Source of the DNA: CAWAPD01 sp963783865
GTDB lineage: Bacteria > Actinomycetota > Thermoleophilia > UBA2241
Assembly (NCBI GenBank): GCA_963783865.1
Contig: CAWAPD010000006.1
Coordinates: 62,001-126,000 of the forward strand
Reading direction: 5' to 3'
DNA length: 64,000 bases
In this document: positions 16,442 to 25,606 of the stretch, piece by piece
Numbering within the stretch: the first letter of the stretch is position 1
Layout: every line of letters begins with the position of its first letter
Program-made: the position numbers and the translations under genes
The notes under the pieces: generated by a model
What the model was told of the DNA's origin: nothing
The model's input: only the letters and a program-made list of their open reading frames with translations
Database searches by the model: none

Positions 16442-19400
16442 CTACTCCGCCGGAGCCGCCTCGACAGCCGCGGGTGCCTCCTTGGGCCGCCTGCCCCGCA
16501 CGCGCTCCAGCACGTCGGCGAGGCCCACGTACAGCACCGGCACCAGGATCAACGTGAGGATCGTCGAGGTGAACAGGCCGCCGATCACGACGATGGCCAG
16601 CGGCGTCGAGAGGAACCCGCCCTTGCCGAACCCGAGCGCCATCGGGGTCAGCGCCAGGATGGTGGCGATCGCCGTCATCAGGATCGGGCGCAGCCGCCGC
16701 CGGCCGCCTTCGACGACGGCCGTCTGCGCGTCGGCGCCCTTGCGGCGGAACTGCTCGACCAGGTCGAGCAGCACGATGGCGTTGGTCACCACGATGCCGA
16801 TCAGCATCAGCAGGCCGATCAGGCTGGGCATGCCGAGGCTCGTGCCGGTCAGCAGCAGCAGGAGCACGGCGCCCACCGCCGCGAACGGGATGCTCACCAG
16901 CAGGATCAACGGGTTCAGCAGGCTGCGGAACGTCGCCACCATGATGATGTAGACGACCAGGATGGCGATCAGCATCGCGATGCCTAAGCTGCGCTGCACG
17001 TCGCTGACCATCTGCGAGGCGCCGCCGAGGTCCCACGTGGCGCCGTCCGGCAGGGTCAGGGCGTCGAGCGCCTTGGTGACCCTGGCCGACGCCTGGCCGA
17101 CGTTGTCGTTGACGACCGAGGCGGTGACCGTGGCCGTGCGCTGGCCGTCGACGTGGCTCACCTGGACCGGCGCCATCACCTCGACGACCTTGGCGATCGA
17201 GCCCAGCGGCACCGTCCCGGTCGAGCTCACCACCGGGAGGCGCTGGAGCAGCTTGACCGCGGCCCCGGGGATCGGCGGCAAGGTGAAGTCGGTGACCTTC
17301 AGCTCGGCCGTGAGGGGCCCGTTCGGCGTCGGCACGGTCCCCAGCGGCATGCCGTTGAGCACCAGCGCCGTGTACTGCGAGACTGTTGCGGGGCTCACGC
17401 CGGCGGCGGCCGCCTTCTGCTGGTCGACGGCGACGCTGACCGACGGCCGGCCCTCGCTGAGGTTCGAGGTGACGTCGGCCAGCCCGTCGACGGCCTTGAC
17501 GGCGCGCAAGACCATGTCGTTGGCCTGCTTGAGCGCGACCGGGTCGGCCGCCGAGACGCGGACCTCGATCTGGTTGTTGGAGCCGCCCATCGAGGCGTCC
17601 TCGCCGCTGACCGTGACCTGGCCGGCGTTCGAGAGCTTGGCGACCTGGGCCCGCACCGACGCCACGATGGCGTTCTTGCTCATGTTGGGATCGGTCAGGA
17701 TAGTGTACGTGGCCTGGCTCGCCGAGGCGTTGACCCCGCCGGCGCCGAACAGGCTGCCGGTGTTGCCCATCGTCACCTGGTAGACCTCGACGCCCTTGGT
17801 GTGCGCCAGCACGTCTTCGACCTGGGTGGCCGCGTCCGCCGTGGCGTCGAGGCTGGTCCCGGCCGGCATCTGCTGCGAGAGGCTCATCGTGTTCTGGGCC
17901 GAGTTGTCGAACAGGTTCGTCTTGAGCTGCGGCCCGGCCACGAGCATGACGGCGAGGAAGATCGCGGCGGCGAGCACGAGGGTCACGATCTTGTGACCGA
18001 GGGCGAGCCGCAGCACGGGCAGATAGGCGCGCTGCAGCCGCGTCGGTTCGTCGGGGTCGCGGTGGCCGACCTGCTTCTTGGTCAGCAGGCTGGCGGCGAG
18101 CACTGGCACCACGGTCAGCGCGCACAGCAGGCTGCAGGCCAGGGCGAAGGTGACGGTCAGCGCGAACGGCCGGAAGAACTCCGACGCCAGCCCGTGCACC
18201 ATCCCGAGCGGCAGGAACACGGCCACCGTCGTCAGCGTGCTGGCCGTGATCGCGCCCGACACCTCACGCGTGGCGGTGTAGGCGGCCGTCTTCGGGTCGT
18301 CGCCCTCTTGCAGGTGGCGGTAGCCGTTCTCGATCACGACGATGGAGTCGTCGATCACCCGTCCGATGGCGATCGTGAGGCCGCCGAGGGTGAGCATGTT
18401 GAGCGAGTCGCCGCGCGACCAGAGGATGATCAGGGCGCCGATCACGCTCAGCGGGATCGAGACGCCGGCGATCAGCGTCGAGCGCCAGCTCAGCAGGAAC
18501 GCGAAGATCACGAGCACGGCAAAGATGGCGCCGATCAGTCCCTCGTGCCAGAGCGAGGTGATGCTCTGCTTGATGAAGGTGGACTGGTCGAGGACGACGA
18601 TGACCTTGGACTGGGGGCCGAGGGCCGCCTTGATCTGCGGGATGGCGGCCTGCACGCCATCGGCGATCGTGACCGTGTTGCCGGTCTGCGACTTGCTCAC
18701 CGCGATGCCGACCGTGGGCTGGCTGTTGGTGCGCGTGACGGCCAGGGGCGCGGCCGGCGCGATCTTGACGGCGGCGATGTCGCCCAGGGTGACGGGGGCG
18801 GCGGCCGTGGAGGCGCTCGTGGTCGTGGCGGAGGTGGCAGAGGCGCTCGTGGTGGTCGCCGAGGCGGTAGTGGCCGCCGTCGCCCCGGTCGCGGACGACG
18901 TCGCGCTCGTGGCCGGCAGGATCACGAGGTCCTGGAGTGCCTTGATCGTCTGCGCGGCTGTGGCGACCGTGATCGGATAGACGATGCTGCCGGCCGTGAC
19001 GCTGCCGCCCGCCTGGACGAGGTTCGCCTGCTGGATCGTGCTCATGATCTGCGTGGGCTGCACGCCCAGCGCGAGGGTCTTCTTGGGGTCGAGCTTGATC
19101 TGGAGCTGGAGCTGCTCGATGCCCGACAGCGTCACCGCCTGCACGCCGGCGATCTGCTGCAGCTCGGGGACGACCTTCGTCTGCAGGACGGCGGCGAGCT
19201 GCTGCGACGGCAGCGAGGAGACGACGGCGAGCTGGACGACCGGCAGGGTGTCGAAGTTCAGGGCCGCGACCGACGGGGCCTGCGCGCCGGTGGGCAGCGT
19301 CTGCGCCACGCCGGAGACCGCCTGCTGCACCTCGGACTGCTTGGCCTTCATGTCGGTGCCGAACTCGTACTGGGCCATGATGACGCTCATGCCGTCGTTG

Positions 19401-19654
19401 GAGAACGAGTCGTACTCCTTGATACCGCTGGTCGTCTTCAGGGCCTGCTCGAGCGGCGTCGTGATCGAGCGCTCGACGTCGGTCGGCGAGGCGCCGGGGT
19501 CCAGGGTGAAGACGGTCAGGTACGGGAACTTGAGGCTCGGGATGAGCTCCTCTTTGAGCGAGGTGATAGCGTAGGCGCCGATCGCCACGGCCGCCACCAC
19601 GCACAAGCCGACGATGGAGCGGTTGCGCAGCGAGATCTTGGTCAGCCAGCTCAC
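16442..19654 (-). CDS. RND-superfamily efflux transporter (AcrB/SwrC type)
   Basis: A 1070-residue inner-membrane pump with a helix at residues 13-31, two large extracellular loops and helix blocks at about 340-560 and 860-1040. GRVIDDSIVVIENGYRHLQEG carries the Asp pair of the proton relay. It resembles the stand-alone RND pumps of Gram-positive bacteria such as SwrC. Residues about 241-285 are an Ala/Ser/Thr-only insert in the first loop, not typical of the family. GTG 19654 has GGAGG just upstream. It lies 45 bp after the ADP-ribosylglycohydrolase gene. No periplasmic adaptor or outer-membrane partner is encoded nearby, fitting a single-membrane cell. Substrate unknown. Confidence 0.88.
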   Translation of the reverse strand: MSWLTKISLRNRSIVGLCVVAAVAIGAYAITSLKEELIPSLKFPYLTVFTLDPGASPTDVERSITTPLEQALKTTSGIKEYDSFSNDGMSVIMAQYEFGTDMKAKQSEVQQAVSGVAQTLPTGAQAPSVAALNFDTLPVVQLAVVSSLPSQQLAAVLQTKVVPELQQIAGVQAVTLSGIEQLQLQIKLDPKKTLALGVQPTQIMSTIQQANLVQAGGSVTAGSIVYPITVATAAQTIKALQDLVILPATSATSSATGATAATTASATTTSASATSATTTSASTAAAPVTLGDIAAVKIAPAAPLAVTRTNSQPTVGIAVSKSQTGNTVTIADGVQAAIPQIKAALGPQSKVIVVLDQSTFIKQSITSLWHEGLIGAIFAVLVIFAFLLSWRSTLIAGVSIPLSVIGALIILWSRGDSLNMLTLGGLTIAIGRVIDDSIVVIENGYRHLQEGDDPKTAAYTATREVSGAITASTLTTVAVFLPLGMVHGLASEFFRPFALTVTFALACSLLCALTVVPVLAASLLTKKQVGHRDPDEPTRLQRAYLPVLRLALGHKIVTLVLAAAIFLAVMLVAGPQLKTNLFDNSAQNTMSLSQQMPAGTSLDATADAATQVEDVLAHTKGVEVYQVTMGNTGSLFGAGGVNASASQATYTILTDPNMSKNAIVASVRAQVAKLSNAGQVTVSGEDASMGGSNNQIEVRVSAADPVALKQANDMVLRAVKAVDGLADVTSNLSEGRPSVSVAVDQQKAAAAGVSPATVSQYTALVLNGMPLGTVPTPNGPLTAELKVTDFTLPPIPGAAVKLLQRLPVVSSTGTVPLGSIAKVVEVMAPVQVSHVDGQRTATVTASVVNDNVGQASARVTKALDALTLPDGATWDLGGASQMVSDVQRSLGIAMLIAILVVYIIMVATFRSLLNPLILLVSIPFAAVGAVLLLLLTGTSLGMPSLIGLLMLIGIVVTNAIVLLDLVEQFRRKGADAQTAVVEGGRRRLRPILMTAIATILALTPMALGFGKGGFLSTPLAIVVIGGLFTSTILTLILVPVLYVGLADVLERVRGRRPKEAPAAVEAAPAE

Positions 19655-19699
19655 GTGGTTCCTCCGTGCGATCGCGGTCGGGAGTACATGCCTCGGGCG

Positions 19700-20656
19700 T
19701 CAGGCGGCGCCGGCGCGCGCGGCCAGCGCGTCGGCGGCGGCGACGATGCGCTCGCGCTGGTGCAACGCCGCCAGCCAGCGCGGCGGGATCGCGGCGTCGC
19801 CGTAGAGCGCGCCGGCCAGCGCGCCGGTGATGGCGGCCACGGTATCGCTGTCGTTGCCGCGGTTGACGATCTCGACGAGCGTCTCTTCGAACGAGTCGCA
19901 GCGCAGCACGGCCCAGAGGGCGGCGCGCAGCGAGTCGAGCACGAAGGCGGCGCACTCGACCTCCTCGGGCTCGGCCTCGGCGGCGTCGCGCAGCACCTCG
20001 GCCACGCGCAGGTCCTCGTCGTCGTAGGAGGCGGCGATGGCGGGGAGCTGCTCGCGCAGCGTACCCGCCATCGCCGCCGCCACCAGGTCGTTGTACGCCG
20101 CGCAGGCCCAGCCGGCGAGGTGGTCGAAGTGCGTGAGCGCCGACTCGCTGAGCGACACCCGCCGCCGCTCGTCGGGGTCGCTGCAGTAGCGCAGCGCGAT
20201 CGGCGAGCAGCGCATGATGCTGCCGTTGCCGGCGGTGGGGAAGCCGAGGATCTCGTAGGCGCGCCGCGAGGCGAGGTCCCACGGGGTGCCCGCGCTCAGG
20301 GTGAGCATGACCGTGCGCGTGGTCAGGCTCACGTCGCGCGGCCCGGCCACGAACCACTCGTGATAGCGGCGCACCACGTCGTCGGGGGCGAACCCGTCGT
20401 TGCCGGCCAGGCTCTCGGCCAGGGACAACGTCATCTCGGTGGCGTCGGTCCCCTCGCCGGGCTCCACCCGGTGGCAACCGCCGCCGACCATCTCGTCGAG
20501 CACGCCCCAGCGTTCGCGGACCTGGTCGGCGGTCATGAACTCGGCCGGCGCGCCGAGCGCGTCTCCGGCGGCCAGCCCGAGAAGGACGCCGCGAAAGCGC
20601 CCGCGCGCGGGCGCCGCGGAGGCGGCGTCCTCGGCGTGGCGCTCGGCTTCGACCAT
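19700..20656 (-). CDS. ADP-ribosylglycohydrolase family protein
   Basis: About 318 residues with the family marks GLAAGDALGAPAEFM near the N-terminus, GNGSIMRCSPIAL in the middle and NRGNDSDTVAAITGALAGALYG near the C-terminus; the Asp residues there bind two magnesium ions. The family removes ADP-ribose from proteins (as DraG does) or acts on related nucleotide sugars. The start is ATG 20656, or GTG 20662, which overlaps the stop of the M20 gene. No DraT partner lies nearby, so a nitrogenase role is not suggested. Confidence 0.87.
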   Translation of the reverse strand: MVEAERHAEDAASAAPARGRFRGVLLGLAAGDALGAPAEFMTADQVRERWGVLDEMVGGGCHRVEPGEGTDATEMTLSLAESLAGNDGFAPDDVVRRYHEWFVAGPRDVSLTTRTVMLTLSAGTPWDLASRRAYEILGFPTAGNGSIMRCSPIALRYCSDPDERRRVSLSESALTHFDHLAGWACAAYNDLVAAAMAGTLREQLPAIAASYDDEDLRVAEVLRDAAEAEPEEVECAAFVLDSLRAALWAVLRCDSFEETLVEIVNRGNDSDTVAAITGALAGALYGDAAIPPRWLAALHQRERIVAAADALAARAGAA

Positions 20657-20658
20657 GG

Positions 20659-22017
20659 TCACCCCAGCAGCTCGTGGACGAGGCGCTCGAAGAACAGCGC
20701 CTGGAACGGCACGTCGGCGGTGGCGATGCGCTCGTCCTTGGCGTGCTCGCGGCTGCCCATGGTCTCCGAGTCCTCGGCCACGTACGGGCAGAAGCCGTAG
20801 GCGACGACGTCGGGGAAGACCTCGCGGAACCAGCGCGAGTCGGTGAACCCGCAGAGGTGCAGCGGCACGACGACCGAGCCCGGCACCATCTCGGCCATGA
20901 CCCGGTCGACGGCCTCGCTCAGCGCGGTCGGCACGGGCGACTCGTTGGCGTCGGTGACGTCGACCCACGAGAACTCCCAGTCCTCGATGCCGGCCAGCGC
21001 GAGGTCGACCTCGCGGCGCACGTCCTCGCGGGTGTGCGACGGCAGGATGCGGCAGTCGACGTCGACCGAGGCGTGCGAGGGGATGACGTTCACGGCCTCG
21101 CCGCCGGCGTGGATGATCGTCGGCGAGAAGGTGATGCCCAGGAGCGGCTCGATCAGGCCGGCCGCGTCTTCGTCGACCACCGCCAGCTCGCGCACGGCGG
21201 CGCGCGCCCGCGACGGGTCCTTGAGGCGCTCGCGCAGCTCCGGGTCGGCGATCAGGCGGTCGATGTAGTCGGCTGTGAGCGGCGCGATCACGACCGGCAG
21301 CTCGTGGTCGGCCAGGGCGCAGATGACGCGCCCGAGCCGCTCGACCGCGTTGGCGTCGTGCAGCGGGACGGAGCCGTGGCCGCCGGTCCCCAGCGTCGTG
21401 ATGCGGAACTGGGCGAACGCCTTCTCGCCCACGGTGATGGGGTAGAGGCGGGTGCCGTCGACGATCGAGTAGGTGCCGCCGCCCTCGTTCATGAGGTAGT
21501 CGCAGCGCACGAGGTCGGGCCGGTTCTGCGCCAGCCACCGGGCGCCGCAGTAGTCGCCGCGCTCCTCGTCTGCGGTGGCGACGTACAGGACGCGTCCGGC
21601 GAAGTCGGCGCCCGAGGCGGCCAGGCGGGCCACGGCGACGGCCTGGGCGGCGACCTGGTTCTTCATGTCGGTCGCGCCGCGGCCCCAGATGTAGCCGTCC
21701 TGGATCGCGCCGGAGAACGGCGGCACCGACCATTCCTCGGGCTCGGCCGGCACGACGTCGAGGTGGCCGAGCAAGGCCAGCGTGGGCCCGGGCCGCACGC
21801 CCTCGACGGCGGCGATCACGTTGAGGCGGTCGGGCAGGTCGCCGACCAGGTCGGCGGTGATGCCGTGGCCGGCGAAGTAGTCGACCAGCACGCGGGCGGC
21901 GCGGGTCTCGTTGCCCGGCGGGTTGGTGGTGTCGGCCTGGAGGAGCTGCGCCAGCAGGTCCAGCGACTCGCGTTCGAGAGCGTCCTGTTCTGCGCCTGAC
22001 GGCATGCGTGCGTACAC
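20659..22017 (-). CDS. M20-family metallopeptidase or deacylase (ArgE/DapE-like)
   Basis: A 452-residue cytosolic zinc hydrolase. Zinc-ligand blocks are LLGHLDVVPAEPEEW, GRGATDMKNQ, ATADEERGDYCGARWL and SREHAKDERIA, with the dimerisation-domain His in TGGHGSVPLHD. Related enzymes cleave N-acyl amino acids or dipeptides; the exact substrate cannot be told. GTG 22017 has GGAGG seven bases before it, which decides the start over ATG 22005. It is coupled to the ADP-ribosylglycohydrolase by overlap and lies 51 bp after the DUF72 gene. Confidence 0.88.
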   Translation of the reverse strand: MYARMPSGAEQDALERESLDLLAQLLQADTTNPPGNETRAARVLVDYFAGHGITADLVGDLPDRLNVIAAVEGVRPGPTLALLGHLDVVPAEPEEWSVPPFSGAIQDGYIWGRGATDMKNQVAAQAVAVARLAASGADFAGRVLYVATADEERGDYCGARWLAQNRPDLVRCDYLMNEGGGTYSIVDGTRLYPITVGEKAFAQFRITTLGTGGHGSVPLHDANAVERLGRVICALADHELPVVIAPLTADYIDRLIADPELRERLKDPSRARAAVRELAVVDEDAAGLIEPLLGITFSPTIIHAGGEAVNVIPSHASVDVDCRILPSHTREDVRREVDLALAGIEDWEFSWVDVTDANESPVPTALSEAVDRVMAEMVPGSVVVPLHLCGFTDSRWFREVFPDVVAYGFCPYVAEDSETMGSREHAKDERIATADVPFQALFFERLVHELLG

Positions 22018-22068
22018 GGTGGAACCTCCCCGACGTCGGAGCGTCCATGATAGCGGGTTCGCGCGCGG

Positions 22069-23037
22069 TTAGCCTCCCGGCGGATCGTCGAACAGGCGCG
22101 GCTCGGTCTCGGGGCCGGCCGGACGGGGTTGCAGGCCGGCCCCCGTCAGCAGCGCCGTCATGTGGCGGGCGTTGCGCACGCCGAAATCCTGGTAGTTGTT
22201 GTTGAACAGGACGTGCGCCTCCTCGGCGTGGGCCGCCAGCTGCTCGATACGTGGCACCCACTCCTCGAGCTCGGCCTCCTCGTAGAGGTAGTTGAAGCGC
22301 TCCGACGCGGCGCTGGTGCGGGCCTCCCACTTCTCGGCGTTGCGGCCGTGGAAGCGCACGATCGCCAGGCCGGCGGTGGCCGCCGCCACCGGGGGCGTGC
22401 TGGAGCGGAACCCCTGGGGCTCGTCGACGCACACGTAGGCGAGGCCCTGGCCCTGCAGGAAGGCGAGGGTCTCGCCGGCCGTATCGGTGTCGCGCAGCCA
22501 GCCCCCGCCGCGGAACTCGACCGCTATCCGGTAGTCGGGCAGCTCCTCGCGCAGCCGGGCCAGGTGCTCGCGCGCCGAGCGGCCGATCGTGAACCAGGGC
22601 GGGAACTGGAACAGCACGGCGCCGAGCTTGCCGGCCTCGTGGAGCGGCGCCAGCGCGGTGCGGTGCAGCTGCCAGAGGGCGCCGGCGCCGGCCGCGCTGA
22701 GGTCCTTGAGGTAGACGTTGGCCGAGCGCCCGCGCTCGCGCGGACCGACCTCGGCGCGCAGCGCGGGGGGCAGGCGCTCGGGCGGCGCGCCGTGCCCGGT
22801 GAGCAGGGCGAACGCCTTGACGTTGAAGACGAAGCCGGGAGGCGTGCGTGCCACCCAGGCCCGCGCCGTGCGTTCCTCGGGCGGGCTGTAGAAGGTGGAG
22901 TCGACCTCGACGATGGGGAAGCGCGTGGCGTAGAAGCGCAGGCGGGCCTCGGCCGACGTCGCCGAGGCGGGGTAGAAGCGCCCGCAGGCGATCAGCGTCG
23001 GGTCGGTCCACGAGCAGTTGCCGACGAAGATGGCCAT
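22069..23037 (-). CDS. DUF72 (YecE-like) TIM-barrel protein
   Basis: 322 residues with the DUF72 marks GNCSWTDPTLIACGRFYP, VEVDSTFYSPPEERT, LFQFPPWF, VEFRGGGWL and VRFHGRN, and VLFNNNYQDFGVRNA at the end. The family is widespread and structurally a barrel, but its function is not established. A TACACT box on the minus strand (23052-23047) ends 9 nt before the ATG, suggesting a leaderless transcript that would also serve the M20, ADP-ribosylglycohydrolase, RND and ferritin genes. Confidence 0.88.
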   Translation of the reverse strand: MAIFVGNCSWTDPTLIACGRFYPASATSAEARLRFYATRFPIVEVDSTFYSPPEERTARAWVARTPPGFVFNVKAFALLTGHGAPPERLPPALRAEVGPRERGRSANVYLKDLSAAGAGALWQLHRTALAPLHEAGKLGAVLFQFPPWFTIGRSAREHLARLREELPDYRIAVEFRGGGWLRDTDTAGETLAFLQGQGLAYVCVDEPQGFRSSTPPVAAATAGLAIVRFHGRNAEKWEARTSAASERFNYLYEEAELEEWVPRIEQLAAHAEEAHVLFNNNYQDFGVRNARHMTALLTGAGLQPRPAGPETEPRLFDDPPGG

Positions 23038-23368
23038 GTCGGCGCGAGTGTACCCCGGCCGCGAACGTTGTGCCGGGCCCCGGAGCGGTTGTAGTGTTCT
23101 GGTGCGGCTCGACCTCCGGGACGGGTCGCAGCGTCAGGCCCGCCGACGGCGTTGTACGACGCCACCGAGCGGAAGTCACCGGACACCATCCGGCGCGGAC
23201 GGTGAGGGCTGGACCCTCAGGCGTTCACAGCGTACGTCCGTTCCGTCTGGCGCCGGCGGCGGGCAGCGACGCAAGCGGGCGAGTCGCGCTACGGCGGCTC
23301 GCCCGCCTCTTGCGGCGCTGCCCCTCCGGCGCCCGCGGGCGGGGGCCCGAAGGCGCCGCGGGCCTGCG
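23038..23368. other. Intergenic stretch with hairpins
   Basis: About 330 bp between the divergent DUF72 gene and the tRNA promoter. It contains a 9-bp stem (23275-23283 with 23298-23306), possibly a terminator or barrier between the two transcription units. No coding signal is visible. Confidence 0.4.
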
Positions 23369-23397
23369 TTGACCCCCCGCGTCGCCGGCCCTATACT
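23369..23397 (+). promoter_or_regulatory. tRNA-Leu promoter
   Basis: TTGACC (23369-23374) and TATACT (23392-23397) are separated by 17 nt, the best vegetative promoter in the window. The mature tRNA begins 39 bp after the -10 box. Confidence 0.75.
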
Positions 23398-23436
23398 CCG
23401 TGGTCGCCGGGTCGCGCATCGCGCCGGTTCGCGCGT

Positions 23437-23525
23437 GTCGGAATGGCGGAATTGGTAGACGCGCTAGGTTGAGGGCCTAGTGAGGGCATTTCCTCATGGG
23501 GGTTCAAGTCCCCCTTCCGACACCA
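23437..23525 (+). tRNA. tRNA-Leu (anticodon GAG), CCA encoded
   Basis: The acceptor arm GTCGGAA pairs with TTCCGAC before discriminator A and an encoded CCA (23523-23525). The anticodon stem is CTAGG/CCTAG with loop TTGAGGG, giving anticodon GAG at 23471-23473. The D-arm has the usual GGTAGA core and the long variable arm TGAGGGCATTTCCTCA is that of a class II leucine tRNA. The T-arm is GGGGG-TTCAAGT-CCCCC. Confidence 0.95.
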
Positions 23526-23550
23526 CTTCCTCCCACCTCGGGTCGCCGAC

Positions 23551-24834
23551 GTGTTCGGTCTTCTCGTAGGGCTCCGCCGTGCCGATAGTTGCCAGCAGGG
23601 TAGCCGTGCGGGCGGCGGGGCCGGCACGACCGGCGTACCACGGAGGGGAGTCGAGACGGCGACACGCGATCTGGATCTGCACGCGATCGACGGCACGTCT
23701 GTGCATCCCGGCGTCGGCATGGCGCCGCGGCTGCATGACGCCATCCCGGTAGGCGTCCTCGTGATCGGGCTGGACTTGACCGTCATCGAGGTCAACCGGC
23801 GGGCGCTCGAGCTCCTGCAGGTGCGCCGCCCCGACATCGTGGGTCGCAACATCATCGAGGCTCCTCTCTGGCAGGGCGTCGAGGTCGTGCGCGAGGACGG
23901 CAGCGCGATCCGTGCCGACGCCGGTCTTTGGAACGAGTTCCTCGGGCCTCGCGGCAGGGGCGCCGGTTCCCGTGTGGTCGGGGCCATCCGCGAAGGGGAT
24001 GGAGAGCCGGTCTGGGTCCTGGTGGACTGTCGCGTCCTGGGTCCCGAGGAGGGATGCGACCCGGCGGCGATCATCGTGACCGTGATCGACATCACGGCGC
24101 AGAAGCGGGCCGAGGTCATGCTCGAACGGGCCGCGGCAGAGCTCCACGGCCTGCTCGACGCCCTGCCGGACTCCTCGATCCGACTCGACGGTGACGGCCG
24201 CATCGTCGACTACCACGCCAGCGAGGACATCGTCCACGAGGTGGTGCCCGACGAGCTCCTCGGCAGCCGCCCCGAGGAGGTCATGCCCGCCGAGGTGGCG
24301 GCCCCGCTGCGGAAGGCGCTCGCCGCCGCCCGGCTGTCGCGGCAGGTGCAGTCGTTCGAGACGCTCTTCGATCGGACCGGGGAACGCCGCTGGGTCGAGT
24401 TCCGGGTGGTCCCGCTGGACGGCGGGGAGACGATCGTCCTCGGCCGCGAGATGACCAACGAGCGGCTCGCGGTCGAGCGGCTGGCGGTCTCGGAGGAGCG
24501 CTATCGCGCGATCTTCAATACCGCCAACGTCGGCATCATCGTCGCCGACCGCGACCTGCGCGTCGTCGATGCCAACCCACAGTTTCTCGCCGACGCCGGC
24601 GTCTCCCTGAACGACGTGCTCGGGTTCGACGTCCGCAAGCTCGGCGAACCGAACGTCCGCGCCCTCTTCGAGCGGGCCCTCGACGGCGAGTCCGCCCACT
24701 ATGCGGGTCCATACCGCAACTCCTTCGAGTCGGGCATGTCCGTCATCGACGTCACGGTCGAGCCGCTGTGCGACCCGGCCGGCGCGGTGACCGGCGTGAT
24801 GGCCGTCCAGGGCCGTTTCGAGACGATGCCCTGA
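23551..24834 (+). CDS. PAS-domain-only sensory protein (three PAS units)
   Basis: Three PAS/PAC units follow one another: about residues 56-190 (AIPVGVLVIGLDLTVIEVNR), 195-310 (LLDALPDSSIRLDGDGRIVD) and 312-425 (YRAIFNTANVGIIVADRDLR). There is no kinase, cyclase, phosphatase or DNA-binding output domain. PAS units bind small ligands or mediate protein contacts. An RsbW-like kinase gene follows 226 bp on, so this may be its sensor partner. The start is uncertain: GTG 23551 gives the longest frame but a region without PAS features; GTG 23701 or ATG 23719 would begin just before PAS 1. Confidence 0.75.
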   Translation: MFGLLVGLRRADSCQQGSRAGGGAGTTGVPRRGVETATRDLDLHAIDGTSVHPGVGMAPRLHDAIPVGVLVIGLDLTVIEVNRRALELLQVRRPDIVGRNIIEAPLWQGVEVVREDGSAIRADAGLWNEFLGPRGRGAGSRVVGAIREGDGEPVWVLVDCRVLGPEEGCDPAAIIVTVIDITAQKRAEVMLERAAAELHGLLDALPDSSIRLDGDGRIVDYHASEDIVHEVVPDELLGSRPEEVMPAEVAAPLRKALAAARLSRQVQSFETLFDRTGERRWVEFRVVPLDGGETIVLGREMTNERLAVERLAVSEERYRAIFNTANVGIIVADRDLRVVDANPQFLADAGVSLNDVLGFDVRKLGEPNVRALFERALDGESAHYAGPYRNSFESGMSVIDVTVEPLCDPAGAVTGVMAVQGRFETMP

Positions 24835-25060
24835 GACCCCGGCCGCGCTGGGCTCCGGCCCGGCCGGAGCGACATACCCCGCGCGAATGTGGGCGCGCCG
24901 CCGTCGACGCCCGTACACCCGTCTGAACACTCCATAACACGTGCATCCAGCGCCCTGAACACCGGGGTGGGACGATTGGATTCACAGGGGAACAACGCTG
25001 TCGTGTGCAGAGCCGGGTGGACGGGAGGAGAAACGTTGTCGCGCCCGAAGGACCAAAGCA

Positions 25061-25540
25061 ATGAGGATGCATTTCGCAGGAGCGGGCCGCCGTCACGGCC
25101 GCTCGCACGCCGAGGCCGTGGCGCGCGCCGACGATAAGCCGCGCTGGCTGGAGGCGTTCAGCTTCACCGCTGTCGGCGGTGAGGTTCCCGCGGCGCGCCG
25201 GCGTGTCGAGGTCGAGCTCGTGCAGCTCGGGCTGACCGGGCGCGCCCGGTTCGAGCTCATGGCCGCCGTCGGCGAGGCGCTGAACAACGCCGTCGGCCAC
25301 GGCTCTCCCTACGAGGAGTTCGACGACGTCATCGTGCGCATCGGGGTCATCACCGGCGGCGTGATGGTCGAGATCACCGACAAGGGCAAGGGGCTGTCGT
25401 CGGCGCGTATCTGCCCCCCCGACGCCCTCGCGGACAGCGGCCGCGGCATCCCCTCGATGCGGGCCCTGGTCGACGACCTGCGCATCGAGTGCGACGGCGC
25501 CGGCACCACGGTCTTCCTGCTCAAGCTCATCCCCGCGTGA
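25061..25540 (+). CDS. RsbW/SpoIIAB-like serine kinase (HATPase_c_2)
   Basis: 159 residues with a compact histidine-kinase-type ATPase fold: N-box EALNNAVGHGSP, G1 box VEITDKGKG and G2 box SGRGIPSMRAL. Such proteins act as anti-sigma factors or phosphorylate STAS-domain anti-anti-sigma proteins in partner-switching control of stress sigma factors. No sigma factor, STAS protein or PP2C phosphatase gene is within the window, so the partners must be elsewhere. ATG 25061 is used; the first 25 residues are basic and unlike the fold. A strong hairpin follows the stop. Confidence 0.87.
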   Translation: MRMHFAGAGRRHGRSHAEAVARADDKPRWLEAFSFTAVGGEVPAARRRVEVELVQLGLTGRARFELMAAVGEALNNAVGHGSPYEEFDDVIVRIGVITGGVMVEITDKGKGLSSARICPPDALADSGRGIPSMRALVDDLRIECDGAGTTVFLLKLIPA

Positions 25541-25580
25541 GGGCGGGGGCGGCGGCCGGGAACGGCCGCCGCCCCCGCCC
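25541..25580 (+). terminator. Terminator after the RsbW-like gene
   Basis: Perfect 17-bp arms (25541-25557 and 25564-25580) with a 6-nt loop start right after the TGA stop. No T-run. Confidence 0.75.
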
Positions 25581-25592
25581 TCGCCGCCGGGG

Positions 25593-25598
25593 TAGAAT
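25593..25598 (+). promoter_or_regulatory. -10 box of polA, probably leaderless
   Basis: TAGAAT ends 8 nt before the ATG at 25607, so transcription should start at or next to the start codon. No ribosome site is present, which agrees with a leaderless mRNA. Confidence 0.5.
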
Positions 25599-25606
25599 CC
25601 CAACCG

